64,000 nucleotides of DNA from CAZAAW01 sp964483325 (GCA_964483325.1 CAZAAW010000009.1:1-64000); one strand, 5' to 3'. Shown: positions 1 to 8,199, counted from the first letter of the stretch. The notes: generated by a model not told the origin, from the letters alone. Translations and numbers: made by a program.

Positions 1-79
1 GTCGGCCGTCCAAACATGCAAGGGGTTCGGCCGCCGGGAATCCTGCCCCGGCGTTGCAGCCTCGTGTCGCCGGCAGTAT

Positions 80-132
80 CCCTCACCCGGAAACGCTGCG
101 CGTTTCCGACCTCTCCCATAGGGAGAGGTGAG
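80..132. repeat. Solo copy of the CTCACCC double-hairpin repeat
   Basis: This copy reads CCCTCACCC, a hairpin GGAAACGC-TGC-GCGTTTCC, then a second hairpin ACCTCTCCC-ATA-GGGAGAGGT, closed by GGTGAG, which pairs with the opening CTCACC. The same architecture recurs at eight other places in the window, always in facing pairs. This is the only unpaired copy; an opposite-facing partner may lie just before base 1, because paired copies elsewhere are separated by only 46 to 357 bp. Confidence 0.8.
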
Positions 133-162
133 CGGCCGCCGACGCTGCCAGCCTTGCCGCAA

Positions 163-195
163 ATAAAGAACGGGGGCCGTGAGGCCCCCGTTTCC
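163..195 (-). terminator. Intrinsic terminator of the molybdenum hydroxylase operon
   Basis: A perfect 10-bp stem (AACGGGGGCC at 169-178 with GGCCCCCGTT at 183-192, 4-nt loop) lies 20 bp past the hydroxylase large-subunit stop. Read on the minus strand it is followed by TCTTTATTT, a T-rich tail, so it terminates leftward transcription. Confidence 0.75.
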
Positions 196-214
196 ATCGT
201 TGTCTCCGAAAGGC

Positions 215-2362
215 TCACGCGTCGCGCGAGCTCTCCAGCGTGTAGCCCTGCTTGGCCAGCGGCAGCGTGCGGATGCGCTCGCCGGTCGCTGCGAAAAGGG
301 CATTGACCAGGGCCGGCGCCAGCGGCGGCACGCCGATCTCGCCGCCGCCGCCCATGTCGCTCTTGCCGTCCGGCACGAAGACGATGGCAAGCTCCGGCAG
401 CTGGTTGATGCGCACCATGTCGTAGGTGTCGAAATTGGTCTCGGTCGCGGCGCCGTTGGTGATGCTGATCTCGCTGTACATGGCAGCGGTCAGGCCATAG
501 ACGATGGCGCCCTGCACCTGCGCCTCGAAGTTCTTCGGCTCCACCACCATGCCGGAATCGACCGCGGCGGCGATCTTGTGCAAGCGGATCGCCTTGCCGT
601 CGACCGACAGCTCGACCGCCTGGGCGCAGATCGACCCGAAGCTTTCGACCAGGGCGATACCGCGCGCCCGGCCGGCCGCCGGCGGCGTCGACCAGCCGAT
701 GGCATCGGCCGCCGCCTGCAGCACCCGCGCGTAACGCGGCGCGTCGGCGAGCAGGGCGAGGCGGAAGGCCAGCGGCTCGACGCCGGCGGCATGTGCCGCC
801 TCGTCGATCGCCGATTCGGCGAAGAAGCCGTTCTGGCTCGCCCCCACCGAGCGCCAGAAGCCGACCGGCACCGGCAGCTTGATATTGGCAAGCTGCACCC
901 GGCGCGCGCCGAAGGCATAGGGCAGCTTCACCAGCGCCTCGACCGACTGGCCGTCGAGCTGGCCGTTGTCGCCGAAAAGGCTGGCCGCCACCGACTGGCA
1001 GGCCGTCACGGCGTCATAGGCGACAACCTTGTTGTCGCCGTCGAGGCCGATGCGGAAGCGCGCCACCGCCGCCGGGCGGTAATAGTCGTGGGTCATGTCC
1101 TCCTCGCGGCTCCACAGCACCTTCACCGGGGCGCCGACGGCCTTGGAGGTGAGGGCGGCGGGGATCGCGAAATCCATGTAGAAGCGCCGGCCGAAGCCGC
1201 CGCCGAGGAAGGTGGAATGCACCTGGATCCTGGCGAGGTCGATGCCGAGCACGTTGGACAGCACCTGCGCCGTCAGGCCCGGCGACTGCGTCGGCAGCCA
1301 CATGGTGAGGCCATCGGCAGTGAAATGCGCCGTGCCGTTCATCGGCTCCATCGGCGCGTGCGACAGGTAGGGGACTTGGTACTCGGCCTCCACCACCTTG
1401 GCGGCGCCGGCAAGCGCCGCCTCGACATCGCCCTCCGACTCGGCGGGCATCAGCTCGCCGGCATGGCCGTCGCGCAGCGTCTGGGTGATCGTCTCGCTGC
1501 TGGCGCTGGCGAAATCGCCCGGTGCCCATTCGGGCTTGAGCGCGGCGAGGCCCTTGCGCGCCTGCCAGTAGCTGTCGGCGACGACGACAAACGAGCTGTC
1601 GAACTTCACCACCTGGCGGACGCCCCTGACGGCCATCGCCGGCGCCTCGTCGACCGCCTGCAGCTTGCCGCCGAAGACCGGGCAGGCCATCAGCGCCCCG
1701 TAGAGCATGCCGTCGACCTTGACGTCGATGCCGAAGCCGGCGGTGCCGTTGACCTTGAAGGGAATGTCGAGCCGGTCCTGCGGCTGGCCGATATAGCGCC
1801 AGGCGCTCGGATCCTTGAGCGGATAGCCGTCGCGCGGCGTCAGGCCGGCGACGAAGCCGACAACTTCGCCGAAGGCGACGCTCTGGTTGTTGGCCGAATT
1901 CACCAGCCGGCCATTGTCGGCATGAACCGTCGCCGGATCGACGCCCCACATCTTGGCCGCCGCCTGCTCCAGGAGGTCACGCGCCGTGGCGCCGGCCTGG
2001 CGCATCTGCGGGAAGGTGCCGCGCGTCGTCGTCGAGCCGCCGGTCGCCTGCATGCCGAACAGCGGGTTGGCGAATTCGCTGCCGACCGGCGCGAACTCGA
2101 CCTTGAACAGCGACAGGTCGGCTTCCATCTCGTCGGCGATCACCGTCGGGATGGAGGTGTAGATGCCCTGGCCCATCTCGGCATAGCCGAGCAGCACCCG
2201 GACGGTGCTGTCGGGCTCGATATAGACCCAGGTATTGAGCTTGGCCTCCTCCGCAGCGAAGGCGAAGCGGCCGAGGACCGGCACGTGGAAGCCGAGGGCA
2301 ACGCCGGCGGCGCTGGCCGAGATCGACTTGAGGAAGGTACGGCGGGAAAGCTGGATGTTCAT
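215..2362 (-). CDS. Molybdenum hydroxylase large subunit (isoquinoline 1-oxidoreductase beta-type)
   Basis: This 715-residue protein is a molybdopterin-binding subunit of the xanthine oxidase family, of the IorB/aldehyde-oxidase type that oxidises N-heterocycles or aldehydes. The N-terminus carries a twin-arginine signal (SRRTFLKSI), so it should be exported folded to the periplasm together with its 2Fe-2S partner. Near the C-terminus the stretch GGGGEIGVPP supplies the conserved Glu (about residue 675) that acts as base in this family. The ATG at 2362 is chosen over an in-frame TTG at 2377 because GAGGAGA lies just ahead of it. It follows the 2Fe-2S gene by 11 bp. There is no FAD subunit gene, so electrons probably go to a cytochrome. 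The substrate cannot be deduced. Confidence 0.9.
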   Translation of the reverse strand: MNIQLSRRTFLKSISASAAGVALGFHVPVLGRFAFAAEEAKLNTWVYIEPDSTVRVLLGYAEMGQGIYTSIPTVIADEMEADLSLFKVEFAPVGSEFANPLFGMQATGGSTTTRGTFPQMRQAGATARDLLEQAAAKMWGVDPATVHADNGRLVNSANNQSVAFGEVVGFVAGLTPRDGYPLKDPSAWRYIGQPQDRLDIPFKVNGTAGFGIDVKVDGMLYGALMACPVFGGKLQAVDEAPAMAVRGVRQVVKFDSSFVVVADSYWQARKGLAALKPEWAPGDFASASSETITQTLRDGHAGELMPAESEGDVEAALAGAAKVVEAEYQVPYLSHAPMEPMNGTAHFTADGLTMWLPTQSPGLTAQVLSNVLGIDLARIQVHSTFLGGGFGRRFYMDFAIPAALTSKAVGAPVKVLWSREEDMTHDYYRPAAVARFRIGLDGDNKVVAYDAVTACQSVAASLFGDNGQLDGQSVEALVKLPYAFGARRVQLANIKLPVPVGFWRSVGASQNGFFAESAIDEAAHAAGVEPLAFRLALLADAPRYARVLQAAADAIGWSTPPAAGRARGIALVESFGSICAQAVELSVDGKAIRLHKIAAAVDSGMVVEPKNFEAQVQGAIVYGLTAAMYSEISITNGAATETNFDTYDMVRINQLPELAIVFVPDGKSDMGGGGEIGVPPLAPALVNALFAATGERIRTLPLAKQGYTLESSRDA

Positions 2363-2373
2363 CGCCCGTCTCC

Positions 2374-2823
2374 TCAAGCCGACGCCGCGGTGTGGATCGC
2401 CTTGCGGATGCGGTCATAGGTGCCGCAGCGGCAGATATTGGTGATGGCCGCGTCGATATCGGCATCGGTCGGGTTGGGATTCTCGGCCAGCAGCGCCGCC
2501 ACGGCCATGATCTGGCCCGACTGGCAATAGCCGCATTGCGGCACCTGCTCCTTGACCCAGGCGACCTGGACCGGGTGATCGGAAGCCGCCGACAGGCCCT
2601 CGATGGTGGTGATCTCGGAGCCGACCGCAGCCTCGACCGGGAAGGTGCAGCTGCGCACGGCGGCGCCGTCGATATGAACGGTGCAGGCACCGCAGGCGGC
2701 GATACCGCAGCCGAACTTGGTGCCCGTCATGCCCAGCGTATCGCGGATGACCCAGAGCAGCGGCGTGTCGGCGTCGACGTCCACCTCATGCTTCTGGCCA
2801 TTGACCGAAAGCGTGTAAGCCAT
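2374..2823 (-). CDS. 2Fe-2S subunit of the molybdenum hydroxylase
   Basis: This 149-residue protein has the two iron-sulfur domains of xanthine oxidase-family small subunits. The N-terminal plant-ferredoxin-type cluster uses C39, C44, C47 and C59, and the C-terminal domain uses C97 and C100 (CGYC) plus C131 and C133 (CRC). It passes electrons from the molybdenum centre of the downstream subunit. The ATG at 2823 has a strong GGAGGGG site; the frame stays open 25 codons further upstream without a credible ribosome site. It has no signal peptide of its own, consistent with co-export on the twin-arginine signal of its partner. Two palindromes upstream (2857-2870 and 2938-2959) may control the pair. 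Confidence 0.92.
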   Translation of the reverse strand: MAYTLSVNGQKHEVDVDADTPLLWVIRDTLGMTGTKFGCGIAACGACTVHIDGAAVRSCTFPVEAAVGSEITTIEGLSAASDHPVQVAWVKEQVPQCGYCQSGQIMAVAALLAENPNPTDADIDAAITNICRCGTYDRIRKAIHTAASA

Positions 2824-2856
2824 TTTCCCCTCCAGCCTCGGAAGCTCACTCTTCCT

Positions 2857-2870
2857 TTGGACTAGACCAA
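2857..2870. promoter_or_regulatory. Candidate operator TTGGnCTAGnCCAA
   Basis: A 14-bp near-palindrome, TTGGACTAGACCAA, matches its reverse complement at 12 of 14 positions and sits 34 bp upstream of the 2Fe-2S gene start. The core resembles the TGGTCTAGACCA type of GntR-family operators, but no regulator gene is adjacent and the binding protein is unknown. Confidence 0.3.
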
Positions 2871-2915
2871 TTCTGAAACAGAAGCCCGGGCGCAGCAAGA
2901 ACTATCGGCGCACGA

Positions 2916-3146
2916 ATGCTTGAGGGGCGAAGTATTCGTTGTATCCATCTGGATATAACGCATCGAAGAACTGACGATGCAGCCGTGCGGCGCCAGAGCG
3001 AAAAGCCGTCCCTGTCTCCAGGAGAAATCAGCAGCCGCATCATCCGCGCCATGGCGGCTAGTTTCGGCCGCACCGATGTCGACCATGCCGCCGGCGGCGC
3101 CGGAATCAACGCCGGCATTCGCTTCGAGACGGCCCCGCTGCGGTAA
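2916..3146 (+). pseudogene. Possible relic of a regulator/histidine-kinase C-terminus
   Basis: The 569-bp gap between the hydroxylase pair and the outer-membrane gene has no convincing intact gene. A 76-codon frame ends in a stretch (EISSRIIRAMAASFG then GINAGIRFETAPL) that looks like the last strand-helix-strand of a histidine-kinase ATPase domain of the HWE/HisKA_2 kind. Nothing upstream in any frame supplies the rest of such a domain. It also overlaps the palindrome at 2938-2959. Chance reading of GC-rich DNA is a serious alternative. Confidence 0.2.
2938..2959. promoter_or_regulatory. 22-bp palindromic operator candidate upstream of the hydroxylase operon
   Basis: Ten-base arms GTTGTATCCA and TGGATATAAC flank a TC centre, with a single mismatched pair. 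It lies about 115 bp upstream of the 2Fe-2S start, in a local AT-rich patch. The shape fits a dimeric repressor of the GntR or a related class. Which protein binds is unknown. Confidence 0.4.
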
Positions 3147-3392
3147 CCGGCGCCTTGAGGCGGCAGTCAATCGGGCTCCACAAGACCATTTCCGCCGGGG
3201 CGTCTTGTTCCTGAACGGCGGCGGCAGCACCTGTGACGCCGGCGACACGCCTTGCCGGAAACTTGCGCCGACGGCCGCGAGACGCCTGACGAATCCCCTT
3301 GGCGGGCTTATGAAAATCGTCGGATGCAGCGCCGGCCCGGCTTGTGACGAGAAAGCCCTTCCTTTCATCCGGCGGCGACACAGGAGGCCCCA

Positions 3393-4106
3393 ATGAAGCG
3401 CACCAGGAGTCTGTCGGTTCTTGTCGGAGCTGCCGGCCTTGCCTTTACCCTCGGTCATGCGCCCGGCGCTACCGCGGCCGATCTTTCCATTCCGGTCTAC
3501 GAGCCGCCGCCCATGGTGGCACCCGTGCCCGTCTGGACCGGCTGCTATATCGGCGTCACCATCGGCTACGGCAGCGGCGACGCGCCGGTCGAGTTCCCCT
3601 ACAGCGACAACAGCACCTCGCCGAACGGCCCGCATGGCGGCCCGACGATCGGCTGCAACTATCAGACCGGCCCGCTGGTGCTGGGCATCGAGGCCGATGC
3701 CGCGATCAGCAACATGACGGACTCCTCGTCGTATCCGGCCGGCGTCGGCGTGACGGCGACCAACAGCACCAAGATCGATTATTTCGGCACATTGCGTGGC
3801 CGCTTCGGCGTCGCCTTCGACAACATCCTGCTCTACGGCACCGGCGGTCTCGCCGTCGGCCACCTCAGCAATACGCTGTCGACCAACTTCTTCGCCGGCC
3901 AGACCGTCAGCAACACCCATGTCGGCTGGACCGCCGGCGGCGGCGCCGAAGTGGCGCTCGGCCAGCACTGGTCGCTGAAGGCCGAGTATCTCTATCTCGA
4001 CCTTGGCAGCCGCGATTACACCTATGGCGCGCCGCTGACGCCGCAGACCCACACGATGGACGTCACCGCCCATCTCGGGCGCATCGGCCTCAACTACCGC
4101 TTCTGA
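3393..4106 (+). CDS. Outer-membrane beta-barrel protein (Omp25/Omp31-like)
   Basis: This 237-residue protein starts with a Sec signal peptide (MKRTRSLSVLVGAAGLAF, cleavage likely after GATAA). A proline-rich linker leads to VPVWTGCYIGVTIGYG, the usual opening of the rhizobial Omp25/Omp31 surface-antigen barrel family. Alternating short strands follow, and the chain ends in a C-terminal aromatic (LNYRF) typical of barrels inserted by BAM. A strong AGGAGG precedes the ATG. It is monocistronic, with a terminator 30 bp downstream. Its role is structural or porin-like; pore activity cannot be inferred. Confidence 0.88.
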   Translation: MKRTRSLSVLVGAAGLAFTLGHAPGATAADLSIPVYEPPPMVAPVPVWTGCYIGVTIGYGSGDAPVEFPYSDNSTSPNGPHGGPTIGCNYQTGPLVLGIEADAAISNMTDSSSYPAGVGVTATNSTKIDYFGTLRGRFGVAFDNILLYGTGGLAVGHLSNTLSTNFFAGQTVSNTHVGWTAGGGAEVALGQHWSLKAEYLYLDLGSRDYTYGAPLTPQTHTMDVTAHLGRIGLNYRF

Positions 4107-4136
4107 GCCCGAGCGGGCCTTCTCGTCTGATCACCG

Positions 4137-4160
4137 GCGGCGCCTTCGGGCGCCGCTTCC
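4137..4160 (+). terminator. Terminator of the outer-membrane protein gene
   Basis: A perfect 8-bp stem GCGGCGCC / GGCGCCGC closed by a TTCG tetraloop (4137-4156) is followed by a short T-rich run. It lies 30 bp after the barrel-protein stop. Confidence 0.65.
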
Positions 4161-4193
4161 GTTTGGGCGGCCGAAGCCGCGCGGAAATCAGCG

Positions 4194-4661
4194 CTATGGG
4201 GCGGAAGCGGGCCGGCTTTCGTCGATGGCGCGCTCGAGATTGGGCAGAGCGTGCCCGTCCAGCCAGGCGATGAAGGCCTCGACCTCCCTGGCGCCAGGCG
4301 GGTTCAGGCCGGCGCCGGGCAGTTCCGCCGCAGCACCGGCGGCCGTTAACAGGATGCGCGCCGTCTCCGGCACGTAAGGCAGGTCGCGACCCTCATCGTG
4401 CCGGGCGCGGACGATCGCGTAGCGCAGCGTCTCGGCATAGGTCCAGATGCTGGTCAGGATGTCCTGGACGCTCACCTTCACCGCGCCGATATCGACGGTC
4501 GCGCCACGATCGGCCTCGCGGAAGCCGCTTGTCTCGATCCGCTCGCAGGCGTCGATCACCGCACCCATCAGGCGGCGGACGAGATTCCAGTCGATCGTGT
4601 GCGTGTCCATGAAAAACCGGCCCGGTGCCTGCGCGCCATCGGCAGGCGGCAGCCGGACCAT
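4194..4661 (-). CDS. Conserved hypothetical protein
   Basis: This is a soluble protein of up to 155 residues with no signal peptide, membrane segment or recognised motif. The middle is helical in character (WNLVRRLMGAVIDACERIE and VQDILTSIWTYAETLRYAIV). The start is uncertain: the ATG at 4661 has a GAGG 10 bp upstream, while the internal ATG at 4610 (MDTHTIDW) gives a cleaner N-terminus but no ribosome site. It is convergent with the outer-membrane gene and lies next to the tRNA. No function is assigned. Confidence 0.6.
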   Translation of the reverse strand: MVRLPPADGAQAPGRFFMDTHTIDWNLVRRLMGAVIDACERIETSGFREADRGATVDIGAVKVSVQDILTSIWTYAETLRYAIVRARHDEGRDLPYVPETARILLTAAGAAAELPGAGLNPPGAREVEAFIAWLDGHALPNLERAIDESRPASAP

Positions 4662-4701
4662 AAGCCGGCCGCCTCGTGTTGTAAGCCCCGGCCTCAGCTG
4701 G

Positions 4702-4778
4702 TGGCGACCCCGGCGCGATTCGAACGCGCGGCCCTCAGATTAGGAATCTGATGCTCTATCCTGCTGAGCTACGGGGTC
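4702..4778 (-). tRNA. tRNA-Arg (anticodon CCT)
   Basis: The full cloverleaf is visible on the minus strand: acceptor GACCCCG/CGGGGTC, D-arm GCTC/GAGC, anticodon stem TCAGA/TCTGA around loop TTCCTAA (anticodon CCT, reads AGG), variable GGGCC, T-arm GCGCG-TTCGAAT-CGCGC, discriminator G and an encoded CCA. There is no integrase or attachment duplication nearby. Confidence 0.97.
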
Positions 4779-4843
4779 ACGCCGGCAGTCTAGCCAATTC
4801 CGGCGGCAATGCGAACCGCACCACCGGCGGTGCGGCACCGCAT

Positions 4844-5134
4844 TTAGTCGAAGATGTCGAAGAGGCTGAAACCGCCCCGGCGCCGGTCACGGCGGTCGTC
4901 GTCGTTATCATCGTCATCGCGCCGGCGGCGCTCGCGATAGTCGTCGCGCGGCGGTGCCGGCTGCGCCGGTGCGGCATGGCCAGGCTGATAGGCGCGTTCG
5001 TTGTCGAGGATCTTGTCGAGTTCGCCGCGATCCATCCAGACGCCGCGGCATTGCGGGCAGACGTCGAGTTCGACGCCGGCGCGCTGCACCTGGGTCATTC
5101 CGACATTGCAGTTGGGGCAGAGGAACATGGGCAC
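4844..5134 (-). CDS. Zinc-finger protein of the zf-TFIIB family
   Basis: This small protein of about 96 residues has two Cys pairs, CPNC and CPQC, spaced as in the zf-TFIIB zinc ribbon (FLCPNCNVGM then LDVCPQCRGVWMDRGELDKIL). The second half is a charged Arg/Asp tract ending in GFSLFDIFD, probably disordered. The family is widespread and its role is unknown; it may bind nucleic acid. A GTG at 5134 with GGAG 8 bp upstream is preferred; the ATG two codons later (5128) is also possible. Confidence 0.85.
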   Translation of the reverse strand: MPMFLCPNCNVGMTQVQRAGVELDVCPQCRGVWMDRGELDKILDNERAYQPGHAAPAQPAPPRDDYRERRRRDDDDNDDDRRDRRRGGFSLFDIFD

Positions 5135-5262
5135 GCGACGGTCTCCGGCAGCATCCGACAGCCGCGGCGCCGGCTGCGGTCCGGCAGAGATAGGAGCCAA
5201 AACGCCCGTTGCAATCGCGTTTGCCTGATCGTCAGACGGGAAAGCGGACAGCGCGCCGTGCG

Positions 5263-5312
5263 GTGGGCAGGCGCCACGAGTGCTTGCCCACGCGGTCGCC
5301 CACCACGACGAC
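5263..5312. repeat. Degenerate GTGGGC hairpin repeat
   Basis: GTGGGCA (5263-5269) and TGCCCAC (5285-5291) form a hairpin, followed by GCGGTCGCCCACCACG. The words match one arm of the better preserved double-hairpin element at 15761-15845, so this looks like an eroded copy of that family. Confidence 0.4.
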
Positions 5313-5410
5313 GCATGACCGCGTTGGGCGTCAGGCGCGTTCACAATGGGCTGCCTATCGAGGCAGCATCCCCCAGCGGGATTGTCGCCAGCGTCAAGAA
5401 GGAGCCCCCC

Positions 5411-5905
5411 GTGCCGAACCTTGCTCTCCGATCCCTCGCCTTCGCCATCCTCGGCGCCGGACTGGCCTTTTCCTCCGCGGCGAGCGCCACCAATGCCCGC
5501 GTCGCGGTCCCTGACCGGCCCGGCGACGGCGTCAAGGGCTGCTACCGCATCGCCGAGCGGCTCTACGGCCCCTATTCCATGACCTTCTGCCTGGAGGATC
5601 GCGGCTATTACCGCGTCACCGGCGGCGGGCTGAACTGCGACGGGCGCCTCTCCTGGCGCGAGCGTCGCGGCGAAGTGTCGATCGACCTGCGCCGCTCCGA
5701 ATGCGGCCGGCGCACCGCATGGTCGGCCGACCGCATCACCTGCCAGGTCGATCGCCGGCCCGACCGCCGCGACGACCGCTTCGGCGTCCGTCCGCGCGTC
5801 GCGGTGCCGGATCGCGGTCGCGACGTCACCAGCATGCGCTGCACCTACAGCCCGTCGGAGCGCGGCTATCGCCCGATGCGCGTCACGGCGCGCAGCATCG
5901 ACTGA
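5411..5905 (+). CDS. Secreted hypothetical protein, Cys-containing
   Basis: This is a 164-residue protein with a Sec signal peptide (ALRSLAFAILGAGLAFSSAASA). The mature part has paired cysteines (GCYRIAERLYG, FCLEDRGYY, LNCDGRLSW, RSECGRR, ITCQVDRR, MRCTYSPSERGY), suggesting a disulfide-stabilised periplasmic fold. The segment RVAVPDR occurs twice. The GTG at 5411 is supported by AAGGAG 7 bp upstream. No family function is recognised. Confidence 0.75.
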   Translation: MPNLALRSLAFAILGAGLAFSSAASATNARVAVPDRPGDGVKGCYRIAERLYGPYSMTFCLEDRGYYRVTGGGLNCDGRLSWRERRGEVSIDLRRSECGRRTAWSADRITCQVDRRPDRRDDRFGVRPRVAVPDRGRDVTSMRCTYSPSERGYRPMRVTARSID

Positions 5906-5965
5906 CGCCGGCAGCACCGGATTTAGAACGGTCGTCCTCGCATGCCGGGGCGGCCGAGCTGCCTT

Positions 5966-6532
5966 CTAGTTCGTCAGCGTGCGGCAGGCGCCGGCGCCCT
6001 TGCCGAAATAGTCCTCGCATTCCTGGTGCGTCGGCTCGCCCCGGCCGACCACCTTCGCCATCAGATATTCCATCAGATTGGCGAGCTGCTTGTCGCTGAG
6101 CGGCTTGCCGGCCGGCGGCGTCTGGTCGCCAAGGTCTTCGGCCGTCGCATCGTAGCAGCGCTTGTCGGTATAGGCGTTGCGGTCATGGTGCGGCATCGCC
6201 GTGCCGGGCCGGCCGCACTTCACCACCTCCAGAATCTGGTCGCGTGTCAGCTGCGTGGCGCGCAGCGACGGGCCGCGCGGTGCCCGCGGATTGCCGACGC
6301 CGTCGCCGGCCCAGCCGTGGCAGTCGGCGCACACGGCCACCGTGGCGAAGACCCGCTTGCCCGCCTTCACTTCGGCGGAATCGGGCGGTGGCGGCGGTTC
6401 CATCGCGACCGCCAGCGTTGCGACAAGCCCGACGGCGAAGCCGAGGCCGAGACCCAGACCGAGCGCCCGGCCGGGCACGCCGGCGCGATCCCTCGATGCG
6501 CCGGACGGCCGGCGCCGCATTGCAATGCGCAT
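5966..6532 (-). CDS. Membrane-anchored c-type cytochrome
   Basis: This 188-residue class I cytochrome c has an N-terminal hydrophobic segment (about residues 24-43) that acts as an anchor or signal. It has one haem site, C68-A-D-C71-H72, and a candidate axial Met in GTAMPHH (M113). Extra cysteines near the C-terminus (C126 and the two in ECEDYFGKGAGAC) may pair. GGAGGGG precedes the ATG. The role is periplasmic electron transfer. It lies 1.8 kb from the PQQ dehydrogenase and 3.1 kb from the molybdenum hydroxylase; either could donate electrons to it, but that is inference from proximity. Confidence 0.88.
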   Translation of the reverse strand: MRIAMRRRPSGASRDRAGVPGRALGLGLGLGFAVGLVATLAVAMEPPPPPDSAEVKAGKRVFATVAVCADCHGWAGDGVGNPRAPRGPSLRATQLTRDQILEVVKCGRPGTAMPHHDRNAYTDKRCYDATAEDLGDQTPPAGKPLSDKQLANLMEYLMAKVVGRGEPTHQECEDYFGKGAGACRTLTN

Positions 6533-6672
6533 TTCCCCTCCCAGAAGCTGTTTCCTGCCGATCTTCTTTTCCGGACGCTATGGCATCCTTGTATTTCTCT
6601 TCACTATAGCGGACAGCGGGCAGCCGCAACGTACCGTTGCGCAGAAACGCGCCGGCGAATAGCTTGCCGACG

Positions 6673-7416
6673 ATGCGCCAGCCGGTTCTCCGCATCGTGC
6701 TCGCTGCCCTCGCAACCGCCCTGGCGGCTCCGGTGGCCGTCGCGGCCGATTCCCCCAAGGTCACGATCTTCGACATCCATCTCGGCATGAGCGCTGCGCA
6801 GATGCCGGCCGAGGATCTCGTCGAGCCGGCCTGCGGCACCAATGGCGGCCCACCCGGCATCCCCCTGTCGGGCTTCGACAATTTCCGCATCTGCCCGGCC
6901 GAGGAGAACGGCCTGCGCGAAGTCACCTTCATCTATGACGACGAGCAGGCCTATCGCGCCAAGGCGCGGCGCGACCTCATCGCGCTGCAGAATGTCGACG
7001 GCACGCGCGTTCTCGACCAGCCGGTGATCGTTTCGGTGCTGTTCGACAATGCCGGCATCATCCAGGGCATCCGCATCGTCACCGATCCGAAGGCGCTGGC
7101 GCAGACGCGCTTCAACGCCTTCCAGCTGCGCATCCATTACAAGGCGCGCTACGGCGAGGACGGCTGGTCTTGCGCCGATCTGCCGCCGGCCGCCGGCGAA
7201 ACCCCGATCGGCCAGATGTTCGTCAAGGAGCGCTGCCGCAAGCAGCTGCCCGACGGCACCGACGTCATTCTTCAGTCGAATTTCTTCCACAAGGCCGGCC
7301 AGTCGGCCTTCGATCCCTTCACGCAGGCACCGACGCCGCTGTTCGAGAGCAGCTGTCGGCTGGAACTGTGGAGCCGGGCCGCGGCCGCCACCCGCGTGAC
7401 GCCGGCCAGCGGCTGA
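6673..7416 (+). CDS. Secreted hypothetical protein
   Basis: This 247-residue protein has a Sec signal peptide (MRQPVLRIVLAALATALAAP, cleavage after VAVAA). The mature region is a soluble, mixed alpha/beta periplasmic protein; VTIFDIHLGMSAAQMP resembles the start of small lipoprotein-like domains of unknown function. It contains several Cys (ACGTNGG, ICPAEENG, SCADLPP, CRKQLPDG). The frame remains open upstream to a TTG at 6637, but the ATG at 6673 starts the signal sequence. It is convergent with the pentapeptide gene, with 3 bp between the stops. Confidence 0.7.
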   Translation: MRQPVLRIVLAALATALAAPVAVAADSPKVTIFDIHLGMSAAQMPAEDLVEPACGTNGGPPGIPLSGFDNFRICPAEENGLREVTFIYDDEQAYRAKARRDLIALQNVDGTRVLDQPVIVSVLFDNAGIIQGIRIVTDPKALAQTRFNAFQLRIHYKARYGEDGWSCADLPPAAGETPIGQMFVKERCRKQLPDGTDVILQSNFFHKAGQSAFDPFTQAPTPLFESSCRLELWSRAAAATRVTPASG

Positions 7417-7419
7417 GCG

Positions 7420-8199
7420 CTAGTCCCGCAGCCGCCCGTCCGGCATGTAGGTCTGGCTGAAGGTCGTTCCGTCGAGCCTTGCCGCGGTCATGTCGGCGGC
7501 CGTAAGGCGCGACCCGGTGAAATCGGTGCCGGTCAGGTCGGCGCCATGCAGGTCGGCGCGAAAGAGGTCGGCGCCGCGGATGATCGAGCCGGCAAGCGCC
7601 GCGTCGCGCAGCTGCGCCTCGACAAGATCCATCAGGTCCATCTTGGCGTTGGTGATGCGCGCCCGGCGCAGATTGGCGCGCGCGAAGCGGCCGCGCCGCA
7701 GGTCGGCCTCGACCAGCACGGCATCGGCCATGCTGGCATCCATCAGGTCGGCGAAGGAAAGATCGGCGCCGGTGAGGTCGGCATGGGTGAGGCGGGCGCT
7801 GCCCATCATCGCCCGCTCCGCCCTTATCCCCTTCAGGTTGGCGCGGCTGAGATCGGCCTCGAACAGCATGGCGCCCTTCAGGACGGCGCCGCGCATATCG
7901 GCATATTGCAGCGCAGCGCGATTGAGGTCGGCATTGCTGAGATCGGCGCCGGCGAGGCGCGCCCCGGTGAGGTCGGCGCGATGCAGGTTGGCGTCGATGA
8001 GGCGGGCACCGGAGAGATCGGCGCCGGCGAGGTTGCGCCGCTTGAGCCGCGCGCCGCTGAGGTCGCAGCCGGGGCAGTCATTGGTCAGCCCGGCGAGAAA
8101 GTCGCTCGCCGGATCGGCCCGCGCCCCCGGCATGGGCAGCGCCGGCACCAGCAAGATGGCGGCCAGTAATGCTGCTGCGGCGCAGCGAAACATCTTCAT
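7420..8199 (-). CDS. Exported pentapeptide-repeat protein
   Basis: This 259-residue protein has a signal peptide (FRCAAAALLAAILLVPALP) followed by roughly 40 consecutive A(D/N)LxX pentapeptides, for example GADLSGARLIDANLHRADL, which fold into a right-handed quadrilateral beta-helix. A CPGC pair sits just before the repeat. The repeats run almost to the C-terminus. Such proteins can act as structural scaffolds or, in the Qnr/MfpA subgroup, bind gyrase; the signal peptide argues for a periplasmic scaffold. The function is unknown. Confidence 0.85.
   Translation of the reverse strand: MKMFRCAAAALLAAILLVPALPMPGARADPASDFLAGLTNDCPGCDLSGARLKRRNLAGADLSGARLIDANLHRADLTGARLAGADLSNADLNRAALQYADMRGAVLKGAMLFEADLSRANLKGIRAERAMMGSARLTHADLTGADLSFADLMDASMADAVLVEADLRRGRFARANLRRARITNAKMDLMDLVEAQLRDAALAGSIIRGADLFRADLHGADLTGTDFTGSRLTAADMTAARLDGTTFSQTYMPDGRLRD

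Noticed and set aside
179..2419. 746-codon plus-strand frame opposite the molybdenum hydroxylase
   Set aside because: Its translation is His/Arg/Asp-rich with no family motif and mirrors the codon structure of the real minus-strand genes; this is the usual antisense artefact of high GC.
2862..4073. 403-codon minus-strand frame over the outer-membrane gene
   Set aside because: Antisense to a gene with signal peptide, ribosome site and terminator; composition is artefact-like.
4702..4778. Genomic island attached at the tRNA-Arg gene
   Set aside because: No integrase, no repeated tRNA 3' end and no composition change beside it; flanking genes look like ordinary chromosomal ones.
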